From the NCBI RefSeq assembly GCF_000260135.1, contig NZ_JH651384.1, positions 65,693 through 129,692 on the forward strand: a stretch of DNA of 64,000 bases, in the 5' to 3' direction. The notes beneath the pieces are model-generated. The model was not told where the DNA came from and searched no databases. It saw nothing but the letters and a program-made list of their open reading frames with translations. Position 1 is the stretch's first letter; every line of letters begins with the position of its first letter. Position numbers and translations under genes: made by a program. Below are positions 52,355 through 62,701 of the stretch, piece after piece. This DNA is from Thiothrix nivea DSM 5205. GTDB lineage: Bacteria; Pseudomonadota; Gammaproteobacteria; Thiotrichales; Thiotrichaceae.

Positions 52355-53473
52355 CTACTGGCTGGTGTTTGCATAACCATCCGTCAGTGTTGCCAGGAAG
52401 CTTGCAAGGGTATCCATTTCTGCATCCGTCAGCCCCAGGTTGCCGACCCGGGCATCCAGGTTCTCGGCCACTTCCGGTAATTCCCAGCGGCCAGTACCCG
52501 CGTCGCGGGCATTGTGGTAGGCAATCATTTCCTTCAGGTCGCTGAACATGCCGTTATGCCCATACGGTGCAGTGATGGCGATATTACGCAAGGTAGGGAT
52601 CTTGAACTTGCCGCGTTCGGAAGGCGGCATGTCCACCCTGCCGCCCAACCCATAATCCCGGAAATCCATGGCATCAGGGTCCACGCCTGCCGGAATATTT
52701 ATGTTAAATGGCAGGCCAATATTGGCGTAGCCGAAGGTGGTGAACAGTGGTGGCGTGTTGTCTGCTTGCGGCGTGGAAGGGTGGCAAGCGGCGCAATTGC
52801 CTTTTGCCGGGTCGTTGAAAAGTTGCAGCCCATAAGCCTCCTGTTCCGTCAAAATCGCCTTGCCAGCCAGATACTGGTCATATTTGGAATTGAACGGATG
52901 GAACAGGGCGGTGCGTTCAAACGCGGCAATAGCATCGGCAATGCTTTGGTAGGCCGTCACAGTGTCGGCAAACACACTGTCCCCGTAAACTTGTGTCATC
53001 AGGCTGGCGTAACTGGCTGCTTTTACCTTGCTGACAACGCTGGCAGGATCCGGGTTGGCCATTTCCAGCGGTTCCAGGAAGGGGCCTTTTGCCTGCATGG
53101 TCAGGTCGTTGGCGCGCCCGTCCCAGAATTGCCCGCCGATAAATTCACCCAACGTGGCATCGAAATGGAATGCCGGGCTGTAAAGGGCATAGGCCGCGCT
53201 CGGCGTATGGCGCTCATCAAACAGACTTGTGTTTGCGCCCACCGACGTGGGTGATTCCTGGTCTGGGTCAGTAAATGCCTGCGCGGGGTCATGGCAGCTG
53301 GCGCAAGCCTGCCCGGCAGGGGAGGATAAATTGGTGTCGAAAAACAGCTTCTGCCCCAAAGCCTCTTTGGCTGCCCGCGCGGAATCGGTGGACAATATGG
53401 TATCCGTACCGTCGTTGCAGGCGGTACACAGGATGGCGAGCAGAACGCTGGCGCTGGCTAACTGGATTTTCAC
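52355..53473 (-). CDS. Di-haem cytochrome c peroxidase (MauG family)
   Basis: 372 residues. Two haem-binding motifs, CASCH (57-61) and CAACH (227-231), lie in the positions typical for bacterial di-haem peroxidases. The N-terminus is an export signal ending near a possible lipid-attachment cysteine (LLAILCTAC); that detail is uncertain. ERGKFKIPTLRNIAITAPYGHNG, the conserved region of the family, is present near 290. It reduces hydrogen peroxide with electrons from c-type cytochromes in the periplasm. Adjacent to cbbR only by convergence. Confidence 0.88.
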   Translation of the reverse strand: MKIQLASASVLLAILCTACNDGTDTILSTDSARAAKEALGQKLFFDTNLSSPAGQACASCHDPAQAFTDPDQESPTSVGANTSLFDERHTPSAAYALYSPAFHFDATLGEFIGGQFWDGRANDLTMQAKGPFLEPLEMANPDPASVVSKVKAASYASLMTQVYGDSVFADTVTAYQSIADAIAAFERTALFHPFNSKYDQYLAGKAILTEQEAYGLQLFNDPAKGNCAACHPSTPQADNTPPLFTTFGYANIGLPFNINIPAGVDPDAMDFRDYGLGGRVDMPPSERGKFKIPTLRNIAITAPYGHNGMFSDLKEMIAYHNARDAGTGRWELPEVAENLDARVGNLGLTDAEMDTLASFLATLTDGYANTSQ

Positions 53474-53643
53474 GGCTTAAAGCCCTGCCTGTTTATCGCT
53501 ATGTTTCATGGGTTTGTGATTGTCTGACAAAGCCAGTCTATCAGGTTTTTTCAATCATACCGTTAAGATAAGTCAATAGTCATAATCTATGGCCGTAGCG
53601 GTAGGGAACCCCTGACAACGGGCGCACACAACCTTATATTTTC

Positions 53644-53652
53644 TGATATAAT
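53644..53652 (+). promoter_or_regulatory. Extended -10 promoter of gyrA
   Basis: TGATATAAT is an extended -10 element (TGN plus TATAAT), 35 bases upstream of the gyrA start. No -35 hexamer is found at the expected distance, which is normal for extended -10 promoters. Confidence 0.6.
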
Positions 53653-53687
53653 CCCGCTCTTCATGATTTAGGTGATCGAACAATAAT

Positions 53688-56276
53688 ATGGCCACATTCG
53701 CCAAGGAAATTCTCCCTGTAAATCTCGAAGACGAAATGCGCCAGTCCTACCTGGCTTACTCGATGAGTGTCATTGTCGGGCGTGCATTACCAGATGTTCG
53801 GGATGGTCTGAAACCGGTTCACCGCCGTGTCCTGTTTGCCATGAGTGAGCTGGGCAACGACTGGAATAAACCCTACAAGAAATCTGCCCGCGTCGTCGGC
53901 GACGTGATCGGTAAATATCACCCACACGGTGACACGGCTGTTTACGATACCGTGGTACGTATGGCGCAACCGTTTTCATTGCGCTACATGCTGGTGGATG
54001 GGCAGGGTAACTTCGGTTCCGTGGATGGCGACGCGCCTGCTGCGATGCGTTACACCGAAGTGCGTATGTCGAAGATTGCGCACGAATTGCAACTCGACAT
54101 CGACAAGGAAACGGTTGATTTCGTCCCCAACTACGATGGCAACGAGAAAGAGCCTTCTGTATTCCCGACCCGCATCCCCAACCTGCTGGTGAATGGTTCC
54201 TCCGGTATCGCAGTTGGCATGGCGACCAATATTCCGCCGCATAATCTGACAGAAACGGTTAATGCCGCTCTCGCGCTGCTGGCCGATGCGGATATGGAAA
54301 TTGCCGATTTGATGGAATACCTGCCCGGCCCGGACTTCCCGACCGCAGGCATTATCAACGGCGCACGCGGCATCCGCGAGGCGTACCATACTGGCAAAGG
54401 CCGTATTTATGTACGTGCCCGTGCCGACATCGAAGTCGATGAACGCACCAGCCGCGAAACCATCATCGTCACCGAGCTGCCTTATCAGGTCAACAAGGCG
54501 CGTTTGCTGGAAAAGATCGCCGAACTGGTCAAAGAGAAAAAGATCGAGGGCATTTCCGAACTGCGTGATGAGTCCGACAAGGACGGTATGCGCATGGTCA
54601 TCGAACTCAAGCGCGGCGAATCCGGGGATGTGGTGCTGAACAACCTCTACAAGCAGACCCAGATGCAGAGCGTGTTCGGCATCAACATGGTGGCGCTGGT
54701 GGACGGCCAACCCCGTCTGCTGAATCTCAAGGAGGTGTTGGAAGCTTTCCTGCGTCACCGCCGCGAAATTGTTACCCGCCGAACCATCTTTGAAGTGCGC
54801 AAGGCGCGTGAACGTGCCCATATCCTCGAAGGTCTGGCGATTGCGCTGTCCAACATCGACGACATCATCGAGCTGATCAAGGCTGCCCCCAGCCCGGCGG
54901 ATGCGAAAGCCGGTTTGCTGGCGCGCGCCTGGAATCCTGGCATTGTTACCGACATGCTGACCCGTTCCGGCGCTGATACCTGCCGCCCGGATGATCTGCC
55001 TGCGCAATACGGCATCCACGAAGACGGCTACTGGCTATCAGAAGTACAAGCGCAAGCCATCCTCGACCTGCGCCTGCATCGCCTGACCGGTCTGGAAAAA
55101 GACAAGATTCTGGCCGAATACCGCGAGTTGCTCGACAAGATTGCCGATTTGCTGGAAATCCTTGCCAACCCTGACCGCCTGATCCAGGTGATCCGCGATG
55201 AACTGCTGGCGGTGCGTGATGCCTACGGTGATGAACGCCGCACCGAAATTAACGTGGTCGGCGAAGACCTGAGTATGGAAGACCTGATCGCCGACGAAGA
55301 AGTCATGGTCACGCTTTCCCACGAAGGCTACGCCAAGTCACAGACGCTGGATACTTACCGAGCGCAAAAACGCGGTGGGCGCGGCAAGGCAGCCACTTCC
55401 ATGAAGGATGAAGACTTTATCGAAAAGCTGTTTGTCGCCAGCACCCACGACACCATCCTGTGCTTCTCCAGCCGTGGCCGCATGTACTGGCTCAAGGTTT
55501 ACCAGTTGCCGGTCGGCGGGCGTGGCGCGCGCGGCAAGCCGATGGTGAATCTGCTGCCGCTGGAAGAGGGCGAACGCATCAATGCGGTGCTGCCGATCCG
55601 TGAATACGCCGAAGACAAGTATGTATTCATGGCAACCTCCAACGGCACAGTGAAAAAGACGCCGTTGACTGAATTCTCGCGCCCCCGCACCGCCGGGATC
55701 ATCGCTGTTGACCTGCGTGACGGCGACAAGCTGGTGGATGTGGCTGTCACTAACGGCGATAACGACGTGATGTTGTTCAGCACTTCCGGCAAAGCCATCC
55801 GTTTCCACGAATCCGATGTACGTGCCATGGGGCGTACTGCTACCGGTGTACGCGGCATCCGTCTGGAGGAAGGGCAGGAGGTCAACGCGCTGATTATCGT
55901 CGGCGAAGGTGAGTTGCTGATTGCCACTGAAAACGGTTACGGCAAGCGTACCCGCGTGGATGAGTTCTCTACGCAAGGCCGGGGTGGGCAGGGTGTCATC
56001 GCCATCCAGACCTCCGAACGCAATGGCGACTCCATCGGCGCGGTGCAGGTTCGTGATGAATGTCAGATCATGCTGATCACCGATGGTGGTACGCTGGTGC
56101 GCACGCCGGTGGCGGACGTTTCCATCGTTGGCCGCAACACCCAGGGCGTCACCCTGATCCGCCTCAATGCAGGCGAAAAGCTGGTGCAGATTGCCCCGAT
56201 CCTGACTGAAAACAGCGATGACCTGCCAGAAGGCGACGAAGACAGTCCCACAGATACAACCGAAGACCAGGAATAA
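53688..56276 (+). CDS. gyrA: DNA gyrase subunit A
   Basis: 862 residues. The breakage-reunion domain has [18 protein letters not shown] and the catalytic tyrosine region [10 protein letters not shown]; the C-terminal beta-pinwheel carries the GyrA box QKRGGRGK. At the quinolone-determining positions it has Thr83 and Asp87 (HGDTAVYDT), where E. coli has Ser83. Gyrase introduces negative supercoils. The gyrA-serC order, six bases apart, followed by pheA, matches Pseudomonas-type gammaproteobacteria. Confidence 0.98.
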   Translation: MATFAKEILPVNLEDEMRQSYLAYSMSVIVGRALPDVRDGLKPVHRRVLFAMSELGNDWNKPYKKSARVVGDVIGKYHPHGDTAVYDTVVRMAQPFSLRYMLVDGQGNFGSVDGDAPAAMRYTEVRMSKIAHELQLDIDKETVDFVPNYDGNEKEPSVFPTRIPNLLVNGSSGIAVGMATNIPPHNLTETVNAALALLADADMEIADLMEYLPGPDFPTAGIINGARGIREAYHTGKGRIYVRARADIEVDERTSRETIIVTELPYQVNKARLLEKIAELVKEKKIEGISELRDESDKDGMRMVIELKRGESGDVVLNNLYKQTQMQSVFGINMVALVDGQPRLLNLKEVLEAFLRHRREIVTRRTIFEVRKARERAHILEGLAIALSNIDDIIELIKAAPSPADAKAGLLARAWNPGIVTDMLTRSGADTCRPDDLPAQYGIHEDGYWLSEVQAQAILDLRLHRLTGLEKDKILAEYRELLDKIADLLEILANPDRLIQVIRDELLAVRDAYGDERRTEINVVGEDLSMEDLIADEEVMVTLSHEGYAKSQTLDTYRAQKRGGRGKAATSMKDEDFIEKLFVASTHDTILCFSSRGRMYWLKVYQLPVGGRGARGKPMVNLLPLEEGERINAVLPIREYAEDKYVFMATSNGTVKKTPLTEFSRPRTAGIIAVDLRDGDKLVDVAVTNGDNDVMLFSTSGKAIRFHESDVRAMGRTATGVRGIRLEEGQEVNALIIVGEGELLIATENGYGKRTRVDEFSTQGRGGQGVIAIQTSERNGDSIGAVQVRDECQIMLITDGGTLVRTPVADVSIVGRNTQGVTLIRLNAGEKLVQIAPILTENSDDLPEGDEDSPTDTTEDQE

Positions 56277-56282
56277 GCACAC

Positions 56283-57368
56283 ATGAAACGAGTATTCAAT
56301 TTCAGCGCTGGCCCGGCAATGCTGCCGCAGGCCGTCCTTGAACAAGCCCAGGCCGAAATGCTGGACTGGAACGGCAGCGGTATGTCCGTGATGGAAATGA
56401 GCCATCGCGGCAAGGAGTTCATGTCCATCGCTGCCCAAGCCGAAGCTGACCTGCGCGAAATCATGGCTATTCCGGCCAACTACAAGGTGCTGTTCCTGCA
56501 AGGCGGTGCGAGCAGCCAGTTCGCGATGATTCCGATAAATTTGCTGCGTGGCAAGACCACTGCCGATTACGTCGATACCGGTGACTGGTCAGCCAAGGCG
56601 ATCAAGGAAGCCAAGCGTTACGGTGAGGTCAACGTGGTCGCTTCCACCAAGGAAGGTAATTACACCAGCGTTCCGGCGTTTGATATCTGGAAATGTGATC
56701 CGAATGCTGCCTATTTGCATTACACCCCGAACGAAACCATCCGTGGCGTTGAGTTCGCCTGGGTTCCGGAAACCGGCGATGTACCGTTAGTGGCCGACAT
56801 GTCTTCCACTATTCTGTCCCGCCCGGTCGATGTCAGCCAATTCGGCCTGATTTATGCGGGTGCGCAGAAAAATATCGGCCCGGCTGGCTTGACCATTGTC
56901 ATCGTGCGTGAAGACCTGATTGGCGAAACCATCGCCGGTACACCGGCGATGTTCGATTACAAGATTCATGCTGACAACGAATCCATGTATAACACCCCGC
57001 CCACCTATGCATGGTATCTGGCGGGTTTGGTGTTCCAGTGGATCAAGCAGCAGGGCGGCTTGACCGGCATGGCGGCCATCAACGAGCGCAAGGCGCAGAA
57101 ACTGTATGCGGCGATTGAAGCCTCCGGTGGTTTCTACAACAGCCCGGTTGCGGCGGATTGCCGTTCGTGGATGAATGTGCCGTTCACGCTGGCGAATGCT
57201 GATCTGGACAAGCCATTCCTGACGGAGGCTGCGCAGGCAGGTTTGACCACGCTGAAAGGCCACCGCTCGGTTGGTGGTATGCGTGCCAGCATCTACAACG
57301 CGATGCCGGAGGCTGGTGTGGAAGCACTGGTCAGCTTCATGCAGGACTTCGCGCAGAAGAACGGTTAA
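56283..57368 (+). CDS. serC: Phosphoserine aminotransferase
   Basis: 361 residues, usual length. It opens with FNFSAGPAMLPQAVLEQAQ; the PLP lysine is in YAGAQKNIGPAGLTIV, and SMYNTPPTYAWYLAGLVFQW is conserved. It acts in serine and pyridoxal phosphate synthesis. Six bases after gyrA, followed by a gap with a palindromic repeat and then the serA-like gene. Confidence 0.97.
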   Translation: MKRVFNFSAGPAMLPQAVLEQAQAEMLDWNGSGMSVMEMSHRGKEFMSIAAQAEADLREIMAIPANYKVLFLQGGASSQFAMIPINLLRGKTTADYVDTGDWSAKAIKEAKRYGEVNVVASTKEGNYTSVPAFDIWKCDPNAAYLHYTPNETIRGVEFAWVPETGDVPLVADMSSTILSRPVDVSQFGLIYAGAQKNIGPAGLTIVIVREDLIGETIAGTPAMFDYKIHADNESMYNTPPTYAWYLAGLVFQWIKQQGGLTGMAAINERKAQKLYAAIEASGGFYNSPVAADCRSWMNVPFTLANADLDKPFLTEAAQAGLTTLKGHRSVGGMRASIYNAMPEAGVEALVSFMQDFAQKNG

Positions 57369-57396
57369 ACACGCCTACGTTACCCCCCATACCCGA

Positions 57397-57421
57397 CCCT
57401 TCCCCCGCAAGGGGGGAAGGG
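57397..57421. repeat. Dispersed palindromic repeat (CCTTCCCCC-GCAAG-GGGGGAAGG type)
   Basis: A perfect 10-bp stem (CCCTTCCCCC) with a GCAAG loop, preceded by ttaccccccatacccga. The same core with matching flank occurs in opposite orientation at 63308-63330. It fits a REP-like mobile or structural intergenic element. Here it lies between serC and the serA-like gene, 29 bases after the serC stop. Confidence 0.7.
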
Positions 57422-57460
57422 AGTAAGAAGGAAAAACATTCACACCACAGGACTAGCCCC

Positions 57461-58624
57461 ATGTATAAAATTCAGACCCTTAACGCCATTTCCCCCAAAG
57501 GTTTGAACCGCCTCCCCACCGATAAATATTCCGTTTCCGATAACCAGTCTGATGCCGATGCTATCCTGCTGCGTTCCTTTAAACTCCATGATTACCCGTT
57601 TTCTAACAACCTTCTGGCAGTAGGCCGTGCTGGTTCCGGTACCAACAATGTGCCGACTGTAAAACTGTCTGAACGTGGCGTGGTGGTATTCAATGCCCCT
57701 GGCGCAAACGCCAATGCGGTGAAGGAACTGGTCATTGCAGGTATGTTGATGGGCTGTCGCAATATTGGCCCCGCTATGAACTTCGTCAACGGCCTGAAAG
57801 GCAGCGATGAGGAAATGCACGTTGCTGTTGAAGCGGGCAAAAAACAGTTTGGCGGTTTTGAGTTGCCTGGCAAAACTCTGGGGGTCGTCGGCTTGGGTGC
57901 TATTGGTGTAAAAATTGCCAATGCTGCCCGCAGTTTGGGCATGAATGTCATCGGTTACGACCCAACCATTACCATCGAACGCGCCTGGCAACTGGATTCC
58001 GATGTGGAAGCCGCGCCCAATATCGACACGTTGTTGGCGCAGTCTGATTTCATCACCTTCCATGTCCCCCTGATCGACAGCACCCGCAACCTGATCAGCA
58101 CTGAGAGCCTGTCCAAACTGAAAGATGGCGTGGTGCTGCTCAATTTCGCCCGTGATGGCATCGTCAATGACAGCGCGGTGCTGGCTGGTCTGGAAAGTGG
58201 CAAGGTGTATGCCTATGTGTGCGATTTCCCGAGCAACGTGCTGCGTACCAATCCGCGTGTGATTTCGTTGCCGCATTTGGGTGCTTCCACCCGCGAAGCC
58301 GAGGAAAATTGCGCTATCATGGTGGCCGACCAAGTGCGGGATTATCTGGAAAACGGCAACATCACCAACTCAGTCAACCTGCCAAATGTAAAATTACCGC
58401 GCGCAGGACTTGCGCGGATTTCGTTGGTCAACCAGAATAACCCCGACATGTTGGGCAAGATTTCTCACGTTATGGGGCAGGCCGGCATCAACATCAAACA
58501 CATGCTGAACGATTCCAAAGGCGACATGGCTTATACGCTGATGGATGTGGATTCGGTAGTGGCTGATGATACGCTGGCAGCGTTGGCGGCTATCCCCGGA
58601 GTCCTGAAGGTACGATTGCTTTGA
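57461..58624 (+). CDS. serA: D-3-phosphoglycerate dehydrogenase-like protein
   Basis: 387 residues. The Rossmann motif is LGVVGLGAIGVKIANAARSLG; the catalytic Arg, Glu and His region (VLLNFARDGIVND, then RVISLPHLGASTREAEEN) follows; the C-terminus (about 315-387) is an ACT domain. It oxidises 3-phosphoglycerate, first in serine synthesis. It follows serC and overlaps pheA by four bases, so serC, serA and pheA form an amino acid biosynthetic unit. Confidence 0.9.
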   Translation: MYKIQTLNAISPKGLNRLPTDKYSVSDNQSDADAILLRSFKLHDYPFSNNLLAVGRAGSGTNNVPTVKLSERGVVVFNAPGANANAVKELVIAGMLMGCRNIGPAMNFVNGLKGSDEEMHVAVEAGKKQFGGFELPGKTLGVVGLGAIGVKIANAARSLGMNVIGYDPTITIERAWQLDSDVEAAPNIDTLLAQSDFITFHVPLIDSTRNLISTESLSKLKDGVVLLNFARDGIVNDSAVLAGLESGKVYAYVCDFPSNVLRTNPRVISLPHLGASTREAEENCAIMVADQVRDYLENGNITNSVNLPNVKLPRAGLARISLVNQNNPDMLGKISHVMGQAGINIKHMLNDSKGDMAYTLMDVDSVVADDTLAALAAIPGVLKVRLL

Positions 58625-59727
58625 GTAACACGACTGATGTTTCCGCCACTCATGCAGGGCTAGCCGCCCTGCGTGAGCGTATTGATGCCCTGGATACGCA
58701 AATCCTGGGGCTACTGAACGAGCGTGCGCGCTGTGCCGAGGAGGTGGCGCACACCAAGCTGGCGGAAGACCCGAACGCCAAATTCTACCGTCCGGAGCGG
58801 GAGGCGCAAATCCTGACCCGGATGCAGTCATTGAATAACGGCCCGTTACGCAACGAACAGATCACGCACCTGTTCCGCGAAATCATTTCCTCCTGCCTGG
58901 CGTTGGAAGAATCCATGCGCATCGCCTATCTGGGGCCAGCCGGGACGTTTACGCAGGAAGCTACCCACAAGCATTTTGGGCAAGCGGTCGCCACCTTGCC
59001 GGTGGAGTCCATTCCGCAGGTCTTCCGTGAGGTGGAAGCGGGTAGGGTGCGTTACGGCGTAGTGCCGATTGAGAACTCTACTGATGGCGTGATTACCCAT
59101 ACGCTGGATATGTTTGTGCAATCAAACCTGCGGGTGTGCGGGGAAATTTCCCTGCGCATCCACCAGAACCTGATGTGCCAGCACGCCAGCTGGCAAAGCG
59201 TGCAGAAGGTTTATTCCCATGCGCAGTCGCTGGCGCAATGCCGTTTCTGGCTGGACAAGCATTTGCCCCAAGCGGAACGCATTCCGGTCAGCAGCAATGC
59301 GGAAGCAGCGCGGCTGGCCTCGCTGGATGATACGGCTGCTGCCATCGGCGGTATCCAGGCTGCGCCCATTTATGGTTTGCAAATTGTCCACGACAATATC
59401 GAAGACAACCCCAACAACACTACCCGTTTCCTGGTGATCGGTGATCAGGTGGTGTCCCCGAGCGGTAATGACCGTACCTCCCTGTTGGTTTCTACCCGTA
59501 ACCAGCCCGGTTCCCTCTACAAATTGCTGAAGCCATTGTCTGAAAACGGTGTCGACATGACCCGCATTGAATCACGGCCTTCGCGCACCACCAATTGGGA
59601 ATATTTCTTTTTCCTGGATGTGCGCGGGCATGAACAGGATGCGGCCATCAGCAAGGCATTGGAGGCACTGCGGCAGGAAGCAGAAGTGGTACGGGTGCTG
59701 GGTTCCTACCCTGTCGCCATCATGTGA
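58621..59727 (+). CDS. pheA: Bifunctional chorismate mutase/prephenate dehydratase
   Basis: 368 residues starting at a TTG that overlaps the serA stop (TTGA). The chorismate mutase domain (LRERIDALDTQILGLLNERA, about 15-95) is followed by prephenate dehydratase (IAYLGPAGTFTQEATHKHFG; TTRFLVIG with the conserved TRF) and an ACT domain (GSLYKLLKPLSENGVDMTRI). It converts chorismate to phenylpyruvate for phenylalanine. The rare start codon and overlap suggest expression coupled to serA. Confidence 0.96.
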   Translation: MSNTTDVSATHAGLAALRERIDALDTQILGLLNERARCAEEVAHTKLAEDPNAKFYRPEREAQILTRMQSLNNGPLRNEQITHLFREIISSCLALEESMRIAYLGPAGTFTQEATHKHFGQAVATLPVESIPQVFREVEAGRVRYGVVPIENSTDGVITHTLDMFVQSNLRVCGEISLRIHQNLMCQHASWQSVQKVYSHAQSLAQCRFWLDKHLPQAERIPVSSNAEAARLASLDDTAAAIGGIQAAPIYGLQIVHDNIEDNPNNTTRFLVIGDQVVSPSGNDRTSLLVSTRNQPGSLYKLLKPLSENGVDMTRIESRPSRTTNWEYFFFLDVRGHEQDAAISKALEALRQEAEVVRVLGSYPVAIM

Positions 59728-59871
59728 GCCTGACCCCGGGAGGAGTGTAAACCTTAGGCTATCGTATTGATAATGCAGTAGCAAACCAGGAGGGGATCTT
59801 TGCAAGGGTAATGGTCACCTCTAAACCCGATGGTGTTATACTGCGCCGATCCTCATCGCTGGAAACGACTG

Positions 59872-61149
59872 ATGCCGCTGGACAATGACAACACCAATGC
59901 CGGGCTTCTTCCCCATTTTCCTTCCCGGCAACCACGAATGCGTTGGGAAAACCTGCTGCCATTGGCGACCCGGCTGCTGGTGTGGATGATCCTGTTTGGC
60001 CTGTTGTATCTGCTGGGTTCCTTCTTCACACTGATTTTCCTGACCTTTGTGTTTGCCTACCTGCAATCCGGCATTGTTGATGTGCTGGCTAAGCGCGTGC
60101 GCCATCTGCGGGTGCCGATGGTGTTCCTGACAGGCACACTGTTCCTGAGCGTCATTATTGCTGTGACAGTATTCCTCGCCCCGCAGGTCTACCAGCAGGC
60201 AGCGGGCTTTGCCAAGGGGTTCGGCGTCTACATGCAACGGTTGGATGTGGAATTGCTGGATCTGGCCGAGAAATATCCGTTGTTGCAAGAGGCTATCCCT
60301 GAGTTGCGCAAGCCCGCCCCAACACCAGTTGCTACCAGCACTGCGCCTGCATGGGCAATGCCGGGGCAGCCGAACCCTCCGCCTGCTGTCTCCCTGCCTG
60401 CGCCGCGCACGTTTAGCGAGACGCCCAGCGGGGCTTTGCTGGAATTGCTGAGTGGGGCAGGGGATTCTGCCAGTGGCCGGGATGTCATCAAGGCGGGGCT
60501 GGATCGGCTGGCGAATATCAGCCGCCAGACGGCTGGCATGTTGGCGACTTTCCTGCTGGCCTTGCTGTTTTCGTTCCTGATTGTGCTGGACTTGCCGCGC
60601 CTCTCTGCCAGTGTGCGTGAGCTGGAAAATACCCGCCTACGCTTCATTTATGTGGAGGCTGCTGACAATATCTATCAGTTTGGCAAGGTGCTGGGGCACG
60701 CGATGCAGGCACAGTTTTACATCGCCATTGTCAACACTTTCCTGACAGCTGTAGGGCTACATTTGATGGGGCTGGGAAATGATGTGGCTTTCCTGTCTGT
60801 GATCGTGTTCTTGTGCAGTTTTATTCCGGTGGCGGGGGTGTTCATCAGTTCTGTACCCATTTGCCTGATTGCCCTGAATGCGGGCGGTGTCAATCTGGTG
60901 TTGCTGGCCATCGGCATGATTACCTTCATCCACATGGTGGAAGGTTACATCCTCAACCCCCTGATTTATGGGGCGCGTTTGCGTCTTAATCCGGTGATTG
61001 TGCTGATCATCCTGACAGTTGGGGGCAAGTTGTTCCACATCTGGGGTTTGATTCTGGGTTTGCCGGTGTGTACTTACCTGTTCAGTTACGCGATTCGCTA
61101 TCGGGAGGGTGAGGCTGTGCCGGGTAAGGTTAAGGTTTCCCACCATTAA
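59872..61149 (+). CDS. AI-2E family transporter (PerM-type permease)
   Basis: 425 residues from the ATG at 59872. About eight hydrophobic helices are seen, for example LLVWMILFGLLYLLGSFFTL and FLTGTLFLSVIIAVTVFL near the N-terminus, then FLLALLFSFLIVLDLPRLSA and the conserved GEGYILNPLIYGARLR-like segment (here VEGYILNPLIYGARLRLNP). An unusual Pro-rich, probably disordered insertion (about 145-180) lies between the early helices. Members export small molecules or sodium; the substrate here is unknown. The 18-base gap to the next permease gene suggests cotranscription. Confidence 0.85.
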   Translation: MPLDNDNTNAGLLPHFPSRQPRMRWENLLPLATRLLVWMILFGLLYLLGSFFTLIFLTFVFAYLQSGIVDVLAKRVRHLRVPMVFLTGTLFLSVIIAVTVFLAPQVYQQAAGFAKGFGVYMQRLDVELLDLAEKYPLLQEAIPELRKPAPTPVATSTAPAWAMPGQPNPPPAVSLPAPRTFSETPSGALLELLSGAGDSASGRDVIKAGLDRLANISRQTAGMLATFLLALLFSFLIVLDLPRLSASVRELENTRLRFIYVEAADNIYQFGKVLGHAMQAQFYIAIVNTFLTAVGLHLMGLGNDVAFLSVIVFLCSFIPVAGVFISSVPICLIALNAGGVNLVLLAIGMITFIHMVEGYILNPLIYGARLRLNPVIVLIILTVGGKLFHIWGLILGLPVCTYLFSYAIRYREGEAVPGKVKVSHH

Positions 61150-61167
61150 GATAGTAATGCTTACGGC

Positions 61168-61905
61168 ATGGAATTATTACTAGCCCTCTTCATCGTCGCC
61201 ATCATTGCCGGCTGGGTCGACTCCATCGGTGGCGGCGGCGGCCTGATCAGCATCCCTGCCCTGTTGTGGGCAGGCTTTCTGCCGCTGGAAGCGCTGGCGA
61301 CCAACAAGCTGCAAGCCAGTTTCGGTTCCTCAACCGCTGCCATCAATTATACCCGCCACGGGTTAGTGGATGTAAGTGGGCAAAAACTGGCAGTGGGACT
61401 GACCTTTCTAGGCTCGGTGTGCGGCACGTTGCTGGTGCAGCAGATAGATTCCAGCCTGCTGGAAAAGGCCATTCCGGTGCTGTTGATGCTGTTTGCCTTG
61501 TACTTTCTGTTTTCACCTAACATAAGCGACCTGGATAAGCATCAGGTCATTTCTCCAGCCACTTTCGCGACGACAGTTGGGTTTGGGGTCGGTTTCTATG
61601 ACGGCTTCTTTGGCCCCGGAACGGGAACATTTTTCACCATGAGTTACGTGGCCCTGTTGGGCTATGGCTTGCCGAAGGCGACCGGCAACACCAAACTGCT
61701 AAATTTCACCAGCAACTTTGCGTCGCTGCTTTTCTTCGCGCTTTCCGGGCATATCGTCTGGGCGGTGGGGCTGGTGATGGGGGTGGGGCAAATGATCGGC
61801 AGTTACATCGGCTCGCACATGGCAGTCAGGCATGGGACACGCCTGATCCGCCCGGTGCTGGTAGTGGTGTCAGTGCTGATGTCACTCAAGCTGCTGCTGG
61901 GTTGA
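61168..61905 (+). CDS. TSUP family permease (TauE/SafE type)
   Basis: 245 residues with about eight transmembrane segments. The family motif is GWVDSIGGGGGLISIPALL (an early Gly-rich loop) and, in the second half, VGFGVGFYDGFFGPGTGTFF. TSUP proteins move sulfite, sulfonates or related anions, so in a sulfur oxidiser sulfite export is plausible but unproven. Its 3' end overlaps the convergent deacetylase gene by 20 bases. Confidence 0.9.
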   Translation: MELLLALFIVAIIAGWVDSIGGGGGLISIPALLWAGFLPLEALATNKLQASFGSSTAAINYTRHGLVDVSGQKLAVGLTFLGSVCGTLLVQQIDSSLLEKAIPVLLMLFALYFLFSPNISDLDKHQVISPATFATTVGFGVGFYDGFFGPGTGTFFTMSYVALLGYGLPKATGNTKLLNFTSNFASLLFFALSGHIVWAVGLVMGVGQMIGSYIGSHMAVRHGTRLIRPVLVVVSVLMSLKLLLG

Positions 61906-62701
61906 AGTAAGTGTCGCGGAAGGAGCTGAACGGGTAGTCCAGTAGCAGACGGCGTAGTTTACCTTCCACGCTGCCACGAAGGGCAAACTGGTGGATGGCC
62001 ATTTTGGCCGGGATTTCCACCTGTCGGGAAACTTCACGGTATTCGTGGCTATCCAGGTCATAGGGGTGGATATAGAAAATACTGCTTTCCTGATCCAGGT
62101 TGCGGGATAGCCACTGGGTTAGCCAGTAGGGGTAAATGCGGAAATAGCCCCCGCCAAGCACGGGGATGTTTTTACCTAGCACCCGGCTGACGCTCATCGG
62201 GTAGCTGCGTAGCCCCTGTTCAGCCATGCGTTGCAGGATGCCAGCGTCGCCCACGCCATAGCAGCCGCGCACGGTCGACAGCATGATGGAGGAGTCATAC
62301 ACGATACCTTCCGTTTTCAGTGCATCGCAATACCAGCCCAGGATCTTTTCGCGGACGGAAAAGGTGGGGGCACGGAAGCCCAGGATCTTTTCGCCGCCAA
62401 TGTCTTCCAGAATGGCGACGGAGCGGTGCAGTTCGGCGCGGAATTGTGCTTCTGTCAGGTTGTAAAGACGTCGGTGGGTATGGGAATGGCAGGCAAGCTC
62501 ATGCCCCGCCCGGCTGATCGAGCTGACCAGTTGCGGGAATTTTTCCGCCACCATGCCCTGCACGAAGAAAGTGCCGGTTACGTCATGCTCGTCAAGAATG
62601 TCCAGCAAACGGCTGGTGTTATAGAGCACGCGGCTGGAAACTTCGCGGTCGAAATCGTAAACGGATTGCTGCCAGTCTTCGATGTCTGCGCTGAAAATCA
62701 T
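61886..62701 (-). CDS. Polysaccharide deacetylase (XrtA/DUF3473 type)
   Basis: 271 residues. NodB-domain motifs are present: FSADIEDWQQ with the metal/catalytic Asp, the metal-binding CHSHTHRRLYNL, and FRAPTFSVREK. The C-terminal part (FRIYPYWLTQWLS, then IFYIHPYDLD) fits the DUF3473-type deacetylases of exopolysaccharide loci. It probably deacetylates an extracellular or lipid-linked glycan. It overlaps the glycosyltransferase gene by four bases (ATGA) in one exopolysaccharide operon. Confidence 0.9.
   Translation of the reverse strand: MIFSADIEDWQQSVYDFDREVSSRVLYNTSRLLDILDEHDVTGTFFVQGMVAEKFPQLVSSISRAGHELACHSHTHRRLYNLTEAQFRAELHRSVAILEDIGGEKILGFRAPTFSVREKILGWYCDALKTEGIVYDSSIMLSTVRGCYGVGDAGILQRMAEQGLRSYPMSVSRVLGKNIPVLGGGYFRIYPYWLTQWLSRNLDQESSIFYIHPYDLDSHEYREVSRQVEIPAKMAIHQFALRGSVEGKLRRLLLDYPFSSFRDTYFNPAAA

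Noticed and set aside
53612-53617. CTGACA as a -35 box of gyrA
   Set aside because: It lies 29 bases from the -10 box, too far for normal promoter spacing.
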